Positions 7,755 to 16,379 of a DNA stretch of 54,270 nt are shown here, piece after piece. The translations under genes and the position numbers were made by a program. The stretch is from an uncultured Bacteroidales bacterium (lineage in GTDB: Bacteria > Bacteroidota > Bacteroidia > Bacteroidales > P3): assembly GCA_900318275.1 (NCBI GenBank), contig ONJY01000027.1:1-54270 (forward strand), in the 5' to 3' direction. Each line of letters opens with the position of its first letter. The first letter of the stretch is position 1. Below the pieces are notes generated by a model, which saw only the letters and a program-made list of their open reading frames with translations, had not been told where the DNA came from and searched no databases.

Positions 7755-7850
7755 TAACGTTAATTGTCGTAAATTGGTTCGTGAATTGCCGTTAGTTCAG
7801 AGACGGCTGATTTACGATAATTAACGGGATAATTCACGATAATTAACGTT
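7755..7850. repeat. Inverted array of ~11-base repeats between GT2 and peptidase genes
   Basis: Left arm 7755-7794 repeats CGTTAATTG-type units (CGTAAATTG, CGTGAATTG, CGTTAGTTC) at 10-12 base steps; right arm 7807-7850 carries the complementary GATAATTAACG/ATAATTCACG units. The arms pair imperfectly over about 40 bases and the right arm ends 10 bases before the next ATG. Confidence 0.65.
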
Positions 7851-7860
7851 CAAAAATAAG

Positions 7861-9858
7861 ATGAGAAAGATTCTACTGACCCTGGCGGCGGTGATGTGTG
7901 CCGCCACGATGATGGCGCAGGAAAAGCTCCTGCAGTGGGACCAGCTGATGGACCGCAGCCTGTATCCGCAGCGCGAGATGATGAGCTTCATCTTCGCCCC
8001 CGACGGCAAGACTGTGACCTACTACAAGGGTGGCGAGGACAAAGGTTTCTATGGCTTCGACGGCAAGAAGGAGTTCAAGCTCAGCGAAAAGCAGCAAGAC
8101 TGGCGCAAGCCGAAAGACAACGACCCCAAGCTGGAGGAACGTGTAGAGCTGAAGGAGGGCAACCTCTATGTCGACGGCAAGCTCGTGGAGCGCGGCGACG
8201 GCTACAATATTGTCCTTGGCGAGAGCGTGCACCGCAACGAGTTCGGCATCAACGGCGGCCTCTTCTGGTCGCCCAAGGCTTCGCGTCTGGCCTTCTACCG
8301 CATGGACCAGAGCATGGTGGAGGACTATCCTATCGTCAACACCAAGGCCCGCGAGGCAGAGGTGCGCAACATCAAGTACCCCATGGCCGGCATGAAGAGC
8401 CACGAGGTTACGGTGGGCGTGTGGGACTGTGCTACGCAGAAGCTCGTATACCTCAACACCGCCCGTGACACATCGGTGCACGAGCGCGAGATGTACCTCA
8501 CCAATCTCGCTTGGAGCCCTGACGAGAAGTATGTCTATATCGCCAAGGTGAACCGCGAGCAGAACCACATGTGGCTGGAGCAGTACAATGCTGAGTCGGG
8601 CGACTTTGTGAAAACTCTTTTCGAGGAGAGCAACCCCCGCTACGTCGAACCTTGCGAGCCGATGATATTCACCCCCAAAGGAGACCAGTTCCTCTGGTAC
8701 TCAATGCGCGACGGCTACAAGCACCTGTACCTCTATAGTATTGACGGCACACTGGTGAAGCAGGTTACCAAGGGCGAATATGAGGTCGAAGGCTTCATCC
8801 AGTTCGACAAGAAGGGCGAGAATATCTTCATCTACGCCAACAAGGACAACCTGGCCGGCCGCGACGCCTATCGTGTGAACCTCAAGAAGGGCACGATGGA
8901 GTGCATGACTATGACCGAAAACGGTCTGCACGGCACCCATAGCGTAGTGGTCAACGAGGCAGGCACCATGTGGGTCGATATGTGGAGCAGTGTCAATGTG
9001 CCCATGCGCGCCGACCTGCGCGACTGGAAGCACAAGAACCCCATAAAGACCTTCTTTGAGGCCGAGAACCCGATGAAGGACTATGCTATGCCTGGCGTGA
9101 AGCTCGGCACCATAAAGGCTGCTGACGGCAAGACCGACCTCTACTACCGTCTCATCACCCCTCCCAATATGGAGAAGGGCAGGAAATATCCCACGCTGGT
9201 GTATGTCTATGGAGGCCCGCATTCGCAGCTCGTCACCGACAGCTGGCTCGGCGGTGGCAACCTATACTTCATGTACCTTGCCCAGCAGGGCTATGTGGTC
9301 TTCACCCTTGACAACCGCGGCACAGACAACCGTGGCTTTGAGTTCGAGAGCTGCACGCACCGTCACCTCGGCGAGATAGAGATGGCCGACCAGATGGAGG
9401 GCGTCAAGTTCCTGAAGAGCCTTGCCTTCGTCGACCAGCAGCGCATGGGCGTGGAAGGTTGGAGCTTTGGCGGCTTCATGACCATCACCATGAAGCTGGC
9501 TCACCCCGAAGTGTTCAAGGTGGGTTGTGCCGGTGGCCCCGTCATCGACTGGAAGTGGTATGAGATAATGTATGGCGAGCGCTATATGGATACCCCGCAG
9601 GAGAATCCCGAAGGCTACGAGAACAACTGCCTGCTCAACAAGGCCAAGAACCTCGAAGGCCGCCTGCTGGTCATCCATGGCGCCGAGGACAACACTGTGG
9701 TGTGGCAGCACTCGCTTGAGTTCATTGAGCGCTGCATAAACAACTACAAGCAGGTCGACTACTTCGTCTACCCGCACCACGAGCACAATGTGCTGGGTCG
9801 CGAGCGCCTGCACCTCTACAAAAAGATGTTTGATTATTACGAAACCTTCCTGAAATAA
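7861..9858 (+). CDS. S9 family prolyl oligopeptidase, DPP-IV type
   Basis: The 665-residue protein has a signal peptide (MRKILLTLAAVMCAATMMAQ), a DPP-IV-type beta-propeller region, and a C-terminal alpha/beta hydrolase domain. The catalytic triad is visible: Ser535 in GWSFGG, Asp610 in GAEDN and His642 in HHEHN. YVYGGPHSQ and YFMYLAQQGYVV are typical of the family. It should cut dipeptides (X-Pro or X-Ala) from peptide N-termini in the periplasm. DPP-IV of human length is about 766 residues; 665-740 is usual in Bacteroidota. It lies 2 bases before the riboflavin synthase gene, so the two are probably co-transcribed. Confidence 0.9.
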   Translation: MRKILLTLAAVMCAATMMAQEKLLQWDQLMDRSLYPQREMMSFIFAPDGKTVTYYKGGEDKGFYGFDGKKEFKLSEKQQDWRKPKDNDPKLEERVELKEGNLYVDGKLVERGDGYNIVLGESVHRNEFGINGGLFWSPKASRLAFYRMDQSMVEDYPIVNTKAREAEVRNIKYPMAGMKSHEVTVGVWDCATQKLVYLNTARDTSVHEREMYLTNLAWSPDEKYVYIAKVNREQNHMWLEQYNAESGDFVKTLFEESNPRYVEPCEPMIFTPKGDQFLWYSMRDGYKHLYLYSIDGTLVKQVTKGEYEVEGFIQFDKKGENIFIYANKDNLAGRDAYRVNLKKGTMECMTMTENGLHGTHSVVVNEAGTMWVDMWSSVNVPMRADLRDWKHKNPIKTFFEAENPMKDYAMPGVKLGTIKAADGKTDLYYRLITPPNMEKGRKYPTLVYVYGGPHSQLVTDSWLGGGNLYFMYLAQQGYVVFTLDNRGTDNRGFEFESCTHRHLGEIEMADQMEGVKFLKSLAFVDQQRMGVEGWSFGGFMTITMKLAHPEVFKVGCAGGPVIDWKWYEIMYGERYMDTPQENPEGYENNCLLNKAKNLEGRLLVIHGAEDNTVVWQHSLEFIERCINNYKQVDYFVYPHHEHNVLGRERLHLYKKMFDYYETFLK

Positions 9859-9860
9859 CT

Positions 9861-10469
9861 ATGTTTACAGGCATTATAGAGACGACGGCCAAGGTCGTCA
9901 AGATAGAGAAAGAGAACACCAACTACCACTTCACGCTTGAGGTGCCCTTCGGCGACGAGCTGGCCATTGACCAAAGCATGGCGCACGACGGCTGCTGCCT
10001 GACGGTGGTGAAAGTGGACAAAGAGAAGAAACAGTATGTGGTCACCGCTATGGACGAGACCATGCTGAAGACCAACCTCGGCAGCTGGAAAGTCGGTGAC
10101 GAGGTCAACCTTGAACGCAGCATGCGCATGGACGGCCGCTTCGACGGGCACATCGTGCAAGGGCATGTCGATCAGACGGCCGTGTGCGAGAAGGTGGTCG
10201 ATGAGAACGGCAGCTGGCGGTTCTACTTCACCTACGACCCCGAAAAGAACAACTTCACCGTGCCCAAGGGCTCCATTTCCGTCAACGGCGTGAGCCTCAC
10301 CGTGGTCGATTCCGAGAAGGGCCGTTTCTCCGTGGCCATCATCCCCTACACCTACAAAGTGACCAACTTCCACAACTTCAAGCCCGGCACGGTGGTGAAC
10401 ATAGAGTTCGACGTTTTCGGCAAGTACGTGCAGCGTCTGCTGGAACAGTATATGGCTGCGCATAAATAA
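9861..10469 (+). CDS. ribE: Riboflavin synthase
   Basis: The 202-residue protein begins with MFTGIIETTAKV and shows the two tandem lumazine-binding repeats of riboflavin synthase alpha; the second begins near GHIVQGHVDQTA, and each holds a CLTV/SLTV motif (DGCCLTVV and VNGVSLTVVD). It converts two 6,7-dimethyl-8-ribityllumazine molecules to riboflavin. It follows the peptidase by 2 bases. No FMN riboswitch is visible before it, in contrast to many rib operons, and no other rib gene is in the window. Confidence 0.95.
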   Translation: MFTGIIETTAKVVKIEKENTNYHFTLEVPFGDELAIDQSMAHDGCCLTVVKVDKEKKQYVVTAMDETMLKTNLGSWKVGDEVNLERSMRMDGRFDGHIVQGHVDQTAVCEKVVDENGSWRFYFTYDPEKNNFTVPKGSISVNGVSLTVVDSEKGRFSVAIIPYTYKVTNFHNFKPGTVVNIEFDVFGKYVQRLLEQYMAAHK

Positions 10470-10497
10470 TAGTGTAACTATCAAAACAAACGATATC

Positions 10498-11541
10498 TTG
10501 AAAGCAAAACATACAATCCTGGCGACTCTGTTGCTGCTCGCAGCAATGCCTATCCAGGCCCAAGTGCAGTGGGACAACTTGATAAACAAACTGAAGGTGG
10601 AGGCCCGTGCCGACGGTGAGCTCTTCACCACCGACTCGACGCCGCAGTTCGGCTTCCACGGCAAGTATTTCAATCTGATGCTTGGCGGCGAGCTTGGTGG
10701 CGGTGTCAGCTACTACTTCAAACAGCGCATCGTTGCCAACCCCGGCTCTGTGATGTTCTTCGACAACACCGACTTCCTGTATATCGATTACAAGCCCACG
10801 CAGAACTGGCGCCTGCGCTTCGGTAAAGACGCAATGGCTATGGGTGGCTTCGAGTATGACGCTTCGCCCATCGACGTCTATTTCCCCACCACGCTGTGGA
10901 ACAGCATCTACTGCTTCCAGCTAGGCATTAGCGGAGCTTATATTAGCGACGACGGCAACCACACCATTGTTGCGCAGGTGACGAACTCGCCCTATATCAA
11001 CTCCACCGGCCTGAGCTACGACGCCGGTCTGGTGTCGTACAACCTCTGCTGGTACGGCACTGTGGGCCACTGGAACACCATCTGGAGCACCAGCATGATT
11101 GAACGCGAGTGGAGCAAGTTCATGAACCTTACGATGATCGGCAACAAGCTTGTCTTCGACAAATGGGACATATATGTCGACTTCATGCACCATGCGCTAT
11201 CCTTTGACGACTGGGGCAAGAATTTCGGTGTGGTGAGCTGCGCCAACTATTATTTCACCCCTCAATTCAACATCTTCGTCAAGGGTATGTATGAGCAGAA
11301 CAAGTCCGAGGTGGACCTCAACTCGGCGGTGGCTCTTGACCACCTGCTGCTTGCGGGCCACACCTATACACGCTATGGACTTGGCTTCGAGTGGTTCCCG
11401 ACCGAGCAGAAGAACGTGCGTCTGCACACCTACGTCTGCCGCATGGAAGAGTGGGACAGAAACACGCGGATTAGCGACACGTGGAACTTCAACATTGGTG
11501 CCACCTGGACGATGGACTTTTACAAACTCTTTAAGAAATAA
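10498..11541 (+). CDS. Outer-membrane porin, OprO/OprP-like
   Basis: The 347-residue protein starts at TTG 10498 and has a signal peptide (MKAKHTILATLLLLAAMPIQAQ). The rest alternates hydrophobic and polar residues with many aromatics, for example YIDYKPTQNWRLRFGKDAMA and WNIYCF-like strands, and ends with KLFKK after an aromatic C-terminal strand, as in the phosphate-selective porin O/P family of Bacteroidota. It should form a beta-barrel in the outer membrane; the solute is unknown. No ATG precedes the signal peptide in frame, so TTG is needed unless an upstream error exists. It ends 3 bases before the next gene. Confidence 0.75.
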   Translation: MKAKHTILATLLLLAAMPIQAQVQWDNLINKLKVEARADGELFTTDSTPQFGFHGKYFNLMLGGELGGGVSYYFKQRIVANPGSVMFFDNTDFLYIDYKPTQNWRLRFGKDAMAMGGFEYDASPIDVYFPTTLWNSIYCFQLGISGAYISDDGNHTIVAQVTNSPYINSTGLSYDAGLVSYNLCWYGTVGHWNTIWSTSMIEREWSKFMNLTMIGNKLVFDKWDIYVDFMHHALSFDDWGKNFGVVSCANYYFTPQFNIFVKGMYEQNKSEVDLNSAVALDHLLLAGHTYTRYGLGFEWFPTEQKNVRLHTYVCRMEEWDRNTRISDTWNFNIGATWTMDFYKLFKK

Positions 11542-11544
11542 GCT

Positions 11545-12801
11545 ATGGAAGAGAAGCACAACAACCATAACCTGCTGAACTCTTTGCTTTCGGTGGTCGA
11601 CCCGTTCCAGGTGTTCCGTCACCACGAGACCGACGCCAACAAGCGCAGTGGTAAGCCGCGCCGCCTGAAGTTCACCACCAGCCGCAGCCTCGAGGCCCTC
11701 ATCTTCCTCGTGTGCTTCTTCGGTTTCTTCGGCTTTCTGGCCTATAAGATGACGCTGCCGCACATGCTCAACACCTTCATGCAGACGGCCTACAGCCTGT
11801 TGCTCGAGACGGTGTTCTACATCATGGCCATCTGCGTCCTCATGGGTGCCATCAGCAAGCTGCTCACCGAGTTCGGCGTGGTGCGACTGATGGAGAACAT
11901 CCTGCGCCCGCTGATGAAGCCGCTATACAACCTGCCCGGTGTGGCTGCCCTGGGTGCCGTGATGACCTTCCTCAGCGACAATCCCGCCATCATATCGTTG
12001 GCCAAGGACAACAATTTCGCCCGCTACTTCAAGAAATACCAGCTGGTGTCGCTCACCAACTTCGGCACCGCTTTCGGCATGGGCCTTGTGGTCATAGCTT
12101 TCATGACCGGCAAGGGCTACGGCAGCGGAGCCCTTGTGGGCCTGCTGGGTGCCGTCATCGGAAGCATCGTCTCCACGCGCCTCATGCAGCGCTTCACGCT
12201 GAAGAGCTACCCCGAGATGGACAGCCCCGTCACCAATGAGGAGGGCACCGAGCAGAACATCTCCTTCAAGAGCGAGGGCAACGCTTTCCAGCGATTCCTC
12301 AACGCTATGCTCGACGGCGGCAAGAGCGGCGTCGGCATCGGTGTGGCCATCATCCCCGGCGTGCTCTGCATCTCCACCATCGTCATGATGCTCACCTTCG
12401 GCCCTGCTGGCGAGAACGGCGAGTACCTGGGTAAAGCCTATGAGGGTGTGCCCGTCATCACATGGCTGGCCGACAAGATTAACTTCGTCTTCTACTGGCT
12501 CTTCGGCTTCGAGAACGGTGCTTTGGTGGGCTTCCCCATCACGGCCCTCGGTGCCGTGGGTGCCGCCATCGGCTTGGTGCCGACATTCGACGCTATGGGC
12601 ATCATCAACAACAACGCCATCGCTGTCTTCACCGCCATGGGCATGTGCTGGAGCGGCTACCTGAGCACCCACACCGCCATGCTCGATAGCCTCGGTTACC
12701 GCAAGCTCATCGGCAAAGCCATAGGCGCCCACACCATCGGCGGCCTCTGCGCGGGTATCGCTGCCCACTGGCTCTGGGTGTTGCTGGCGCTGATATTCTA
12801 A
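11545..12801 (+). CDS. Gate (nucleoside-recognition) domain membrane protein
   Basis: The 418-residue protein has about nine membrane segments and the conserved Gate-domain stretch GAVMTFLSDNPAIISLAKDN followed by LTNFGTAFGMGLVVI. The pattern resembles the CD0519/CD1768 family, related to nucleoside-recognition and spore-maturation proteins; a transport role in the inner membrane is expected but the substrate is unknown. A second related segment (ENGALVGFPITALGAVGAAIG) occupies the C-terminal half, so the protein may be an internal duplication. It follows the porin by 3 bases, and a porin plus inner-membrane carrier pairing is plausible. Confidence 0.75.
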   Translation: MEEKHNNHNLLNSLLSVVDPFQVFRHHETDANKRSGKPRRLKFTTSRSLEALIFLVCFFGFFGFLAYKMTLPHMLNTFMQTAYSLLLETVFYIMAICVLMGAISKLLTEFGVVRLMENILRPLMKPLYNLPGVAALGAVMTFLSDNPAIISLAKDNNFARYFKKYQLVSLTNFGTAFGMGLVVIAFMTGKGYGSGALVGLLGAVIGSIVSTRLMQRFTLKSYPEMDSPVTNEEGTEQNISFKSEGNAFQRFLNAMLDGGKSGVGIGVAIIPGVLCISTIVMMLTFGPAGENGEYLGKAYEGVPVITWLADKINFVFYWLFGFENGALVGFPITALGAVGAAIGLVPTFDAMGIINNNAIAVFTAMGMCWSGYLSTHTAMLDSLGYRKLIGKAIGAHTIGGLCAGIAAHWLWVLLALIF

Positions 12802-12833
12802 GAGGCAGGCGTTAGACATGAAGTGTTGAGTAT

Positions 12834-13758
12834 ATGGGATTGAAGCAGCTTTGGACGCGTTCGTTTCCGCGCGTGGCAGAAGGAGGCCGTCCACTATTCG
12901 GACGAGAGCCTTGAGGTTCACCATTGTCCCAATTGCGGGCATGATTTCGAGGGCAGGTACTGCCCTGTGTGCCGTCAGGATGCCGGCGACGGACGCATCA
13001 CCTGGAAGTGGGTGTATAAATGTGTGATGGAAGTATGGGGTATGGACTCGCGCTCGCTGCCTCATACCTTGCTGCAGCTACTATTCCGTCCGGGACATCT
13101 CATCCACGACTACCTCAGTGGCCGCCGTCAGACGAGTTATACCCCGGTCAACATGCTTTTCATCGTCGCACTTGTCTTTGTCATCATCAAGCAGCTGATC
13201 GGTATTGAGCCGGCCAAGGTTGTCAATTATGATGGAACAAACTTAGAGGTTATAGGTAATGCCCTCAACTGGATGGCTAAGAATCCGGGGTGGGCCATGA
13301 TGTTCATGACCATGATATTGATACTGCCCACATGGTTCATCTTCCGCTTTTCGCCGCGTCACACGCGCCATACGCTGCCCGAGGGAATTATCATTCAAAT
13401 CTATATGAGTACGCTGATGCTCTTGGTGTCGCTGATCTCTGAAGCTATTCCTGTATTGGCTTTGCTCATCCCGTTCTATTATGTTGTCGTCTACCGCCAG
13501 CTCTTCGGTTACGGTCTTTGGGGCACCGTGTGGCGCCTCCTGCTGTGCTTTATAGTGTGGCTTCATGGTTTGCTGTTTTTCATTTCTTTGGCGACATTCG
13601 TTGATGAGAATGTGTGGGCGTTACGTGATGCCATAGGAATGTCTGTCGCTGTATTCTTTCTCCTTGTCATCCTCGTTTTGGCGGCCGTCATCATCTTCAT
13701 TGGCTGGGCGATAAGCAAACGCTTGGCCAAGAAGGCGCAAGATTCTTGTAGTGAATAA
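12834..13758 (+). pseudogene. DUF3667 protein with N-terminal frameshift
   Basis: From ATG 12834 the frame reads MGLKQLWTR, and after skipping one extra T at 12860/12861 continues RFRAWQKEAVHYSDESLEV and then a zinc ribbon HHCPNCGHDFEGRYCPVC, the usual start of DUF3667 proteins, followed by RQDAGDGRITWKW. Without the correction the first frame ends after 26 codons, and the remaining frame has no ATG before the zinc ribbon. The C-terminal part (residues after ~90) holds about four membrane segments and is intact to 13758. DUF3667 proteins are integral membrane proteins of unknown role. It may be a real lesion or a one-base sequencing insertion. Confidence 0.75.
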
Positions 13759-13760
13759 AT

Positions 13761-13804
13761 GCCAAAGAGGGGCCAAAGGGGCTCCGAAGGGACTCCGTAG
13801 AAAT
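13761..13804. repeat. Array of four 11-base degenerate units
   Basis: GCCAAAGAGGG, GCCAAAGGGGC, TCCGAAGGGAC and TCCGTAGAAAT follow each other in exact 11-base register from 3 bases after the DUF3667 stop. Confidence 0.65.
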
Positions 13805-13876
13805 ATAGGTTTACGAGGATGTTGTGGCTGCATGTTGGTGAAAAACAGCGTGTTGTGATTTTGTTTTGAAAAATAT

Positions 13877-13907
13877 TTTGCCAGTTTGCAAAATATTCGT
13901 ACTTTTG
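13877..13907 (+). promoter_or_regulatory. Promoter of tRNA-His
   Basis: TTTG (13877-13880), 19-base spacer, TACTTTTG (13900-13907): a full Bacteroidota consensus, 32 bases before the tRNA. Confidence 0.75.
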
Positions 13908-13939
13908 CACCCGATTTCGCCGCGGCGGAATCCCCGGAT

Positions 13940-14014
13940 GGTGGGCGTAGTTCAGCTGGTTAGAGCGCCAGATTGTGGATCTGGAGGTCGTGGGTTCGAA
14001 CCCCACCTCCCACC
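13940..14014 (+). tRNA. tRNA-His (GTG)
   Basis: Cloverleaf is complete: acceptor GTGGGCG with CTCCCAC (one mismatch), D-arm with AGTTCAGCTGGTTAGAGC, anticodon stem CCAGA/TCTGG around loop TTGTGGA (anticodon GTG), T-arm GTGGG-TTCGAAC-CCCAC. G at 13940 is the extra G-1 of tRNA-His and faces C73 at 14014. The 3' CCA is not encoded. Confidence 0.95.
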
Positions 14015-14028
14015 CTCTGAAAAAACGG

Positions 14029-14066
14029 AAAGAGCCTGTAGCATTGCTGCAGGCTCTTTGTTTTCA
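14029..14066. terminator. Strong hairpin between tRNA-His and convergent gene
   Basis: AAAGAGCCTGTAGC-ATT-GCTGCAGGCTCTTT gives a 14-base stem with one G-U pair, followed by GTTTTC on the plus strand and preceded by A-rich sequence (T-rich on minus). It can terminate both the tRNA and the convergent gene at 14082. Confidence 0.85.
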
Positions 14067-14081
14067 TTGTGTAGCTGTCGG

Positions 14082-14855
14082 CTATTGGCGGCCGCGCGGG
14101 AAGGCAGGGGTGGCTTTGATGAAGGCTTGGTAGTCCTTCATCATGTCGGTGTACATCTCCTTGCGGCTGTAGACATTGTAGCAGGGGTGGTACTGCTTGA
14201 CGACGGCAACGCCCGATGCGGGCGAGTACCAGCAGTGGTCGTTGACCTGCTCCAAGTCGGTGTATACGTGGTCGGTGAGGAACTTGACCATGATGCCTTG
14301 TCCGCCGATGCAGAGTATGATGTCGGCGTCGTATAGCTCGATCTGCTCTTTGAGCAGGTCGGCGTAGTTCTCCATGTATTTCTGCAACACGGTGTTGCTG
14401 GCGGCCTTGTTGTCGGGCTGCTTTTTGCAGTTGACGCGTGCGATGGGTGCATTCTCGTAGAAACCCTGCAGGCGGGTCTCGTTGTCGGCTTTGCCGAAGG
14501 GTATCACCTTGCGGTCGGGGATGTTGAGCAGGCCGTAGACCCACAGCTCGAGGTTGGGGAAGAAGCGGTAGGCGGTGCGGCAGGTGAGGCGTGGCGACGG
14601 CACGCGGCCGCTCTCGCCGCGGATGTCCCAGCCGTCCTCGTCGTAGAGCTCTTTGGAGAGCACCAGCAGGCGCATGTCGGCATCGTCCCACAGCTGCTCT
14701 TCGTTGGCTTTCTTGTGCACCTGGCAGTAGCCGTCGAACCACACGTCGCCGCGGTAGAGCAGGCCGTCCTTGGTGATGTCTTCGCTGTCGCGCAGCTTGC
14801 GGGCACGCTCGCCCCAGCGGGTGAATAGTTCTTCTTCTTTCTTGTGGTATTTCAT
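14082..14855 (-). CDS. Conserved hypothetical, possible uracil-DNA-glycosylase-like fold
   Basis: I do not recognise this 257-residue soluble protein with certainty. The N-terminus is charged (MKYHKKEEELFTRWGERARK). It has LLVLSKELYDEDGWDIRGE in the first third, DADIILCIGGQGIM in the middle and VVKQYHPCYN near the end. The order of a hydrophobic strand followed by an acidic loop, a 'DIILCIGG' strand and an 'HP' motif recalls uracil-DNA glycosylases of families 4/5, but the key GEAPG motif is not clear. The gene stands alone with its own promoter at 14934-14965 and ends at the hairpin shared with tRNA-His. Confidence 0.5.
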   Translation of the reverse strand: MKYHKKEEELFTRWGERARKLRDSEDITKDGLLYRGDVWFDGYCQVHKKANEEQLWDDADMRLLVLSKELYDEDGWDIRGESGRVPSPRLTCRTAYRFFPNLELWVYGLLNIPDRKVIPFGKADNETRLQGFYENAPIARVNCKKQPDNKAASNTVLQKYMENYADLLKEQIELYDADIILCIGGQGIMVKFLTDHVYTDLEQVNDHCWYSPASGVAVVKQYHPCYNVYSRKEMYTDMMKDYQAFIKATPAFPRGRQ

Positions 14856-14933
14856 GGGTGTGGGTGTGTTGTGTGTGACAATCTGTTAGTTATGCGGTCA
14901 AACGACGGTTGCGGTGCGTTTGTTTCCGACATG

Positions 14934-14965
14934 CAAATGTAGTCATAAAATACTGATATTCCAAA
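14934..14965 (-). promoter_or_regulatory. Promoter of the gene at 14082-14855
   Basis: Minus-strand TACATTTG (14934-14941) with TTTG (14962-14965) 20 bases upstream. Confidence 0.65.
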
Positions 14966-15058
14966 TAATTTGCATTATTTAACATTTCGGCTGCGTTGGC
15001 ACAATAATTCCGGCCGTCTTGCGTTATGATAGTTAGTAATCAACAAATACAACACGAT

Positions 15059-16294
15059 ATGCAAAACATTCAGCACATAGGCAACGACCTGATATATGTC
15101 GGCGCCAGCGACCGCCGGCTGGCTCTCTTCGAGAACGTCTACCCCATACCGCGCGGGGTCTCCTACAACAGTTATGTGATGCTCGACGATAAGAATGTGC
15201 TCTTCGACACGTGCGACAGCTCGGTGAGCGGGCAGTTTTTCGAGAACGTGAAGGAAGCCCTTGAAGGCCGCATGCTTGACTATGTGGTGGTGCACCATAT
15301 GGAGCCCGACCACGCCGCCACGCTGATGGATATATTGATACCTTTCCCCGAGGCTACGGTGGTGTGCACCGCCAAGGCGGCACAGATGATCGAGCAGTTC
15401 TTCGCCTACAAACCGGAAAAGATGCAGGTCGTGAAAGAGGGCGACGAGATTGTTACCGGTCGCCATCGCCTTCAGTTCATCATGGCTCCCATGGTGCATT
15501 GGCCCGAGGTGATGATGACCTACGACGCCACCGACAAAGTGCTCTTCAGCGCCGACGCCTTCGGCACCTTCGGAGCCCTCTCCGGCAACATCTTTGCCGA
15601 CGAGGTGGACTTTGAGCGCGAGTGGATTGACGACGCCCGCCGCTATTACACCAACATCGTGGGCAAATACGGCGTGCAGGTGCAGAATGTGCTGAAGAAG
15701 GCTGCAGCCCTTGACATCAAGATGATATGCCCGCTGCACGGCCCTGTGTGGCGTTCCAAAGAGCAGGTTGTCGGCCAAGCCGACACCAACTCTTTAGGCT
15801 GGTTCATCGGCAAGCACGACCTCTGGAGCCGCTACGAGCCCGAGGATAGGGGAGTGGTCATTATCTACGGCAGCATCTATGGACATACCGAAGCCGCCGC
15901 CATGCGTCTGGGCACTCTGCTCGCCCAGTGTGGCGTGAAGAACATCAAGGCCTACGATGCCAGCCACACGCACGTCAGCGAGCTGGTCAGCGAGTGTTTC
16001 CGCGCCAGCCATGTGGTCTTTGCTTCCAGCACCTACAACAACGGCATCTTCACCCCGATGGAGAACCTCCTGCTCGACCTCAAGGCCCACGCCTGGCAGC
16101 GCCGCACGGTGGCCCTCATCGAGAACGGCAGCTGGGCCGCACAGAGCGGCAAGCTGATGCGCGCCGAGCTGGAGCAGATGAAGGACATCACCATCGTCGG
16201 CGAAACGGTCTCTCTCAAGAGCGCCGCCACCGCCGCCCAGGAAGAGCAGCTCGCCGACCTCGCCGATGCGATAGCAAATAGCTGTAAGCTGTGA
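15059..16294 (+). CDS. fprA: A-type flavoprotein (FprA), O2/NO reductase
   Basis: The protein of 411 residues has a metallo-beta-lactamase-type diiron domain with the HxExDH motif at about residues 80-85 (HMEPDH) and further ligands in HWPEVMMTYD and CPLHGPVW. It continues with a flavodoxin domain from about residue 265 (IIYGSIYGHTEAAA). Such proteins reduce O2 to water or NO to N2O with electrons from rubredoxin, protecting anaerobes. An in-frame ATG at 15026 would add 11 residues, but homologues start near MQNIQHIGNDLIYVG, so 15059 is preferred. The rubredoxin-fused flavin reductase 85 bases downstream is its likely electron donor. Confidence 0.92.
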   Translation: MQNIQHIGNDLIYVGASDRRLALFENVYPIPRGVSYNSYVMLDDKNVLFDTCDSSVSGQFFENVKEALEGRMLDYVVVHHMEPDHAATLMDILIPFPEATVVCTAKAAQMIEQFFAYKPEKMQVVKEGDEIVTGRHRLQFIMAPMVHWPEVMMTYDATDKVLFSADAFGTFGALSGNIFADEVDFEREWIDDARRYYTNIVGKYGVQVQNVLKKAAALDIKMICPLHGPVWRSKEQVVGQADTNSLGWFIGKHDLWSRYEPEDRGVVIIYGSIYGHTEAAAMRLGTLLAQCGVKNIKAYDASHTHVSELVSECFRASHVVFASSTYNNGIFTPMENLLLDLKAHAWQRRTVALIENGSWAAQSGKLMRAELEQMKDITIVGETVSLKSAATAAQEEQLADLADAIANSCKL

Positions 16295-16376
16295 GTTTTA
16301 AGTTTTAAGTGGCTGACGCGACAAAAAAGACTGCGTAGCTACTTAAAACTTACAGTTTAAAACTTAAAACTAAAGA
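16289..16376. repeat. Inverted tandem-repeat hairpin between fprA and flavin reductase
   Basis: AGTTTTAAGTTTTAAGT follows the fprA stop; after a 35-base loop the complementary ACTTAAAACTTACAG and TTTAAAACTTAAAACT follow, ending a few bases before the next ATG. The arms are built from AGTTTTA-type units and pair over about 17-30 bases. Confidence 0.7.
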
Positions 16377-16379
16377 AAT

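Noticed and set aside
9840-9861. FMN riboswitch before riboflavin synthase
   Set aside because: Only 2 bases separate ribE from the upstream peptidase gene, and no RFN-like conserved segments are seen.
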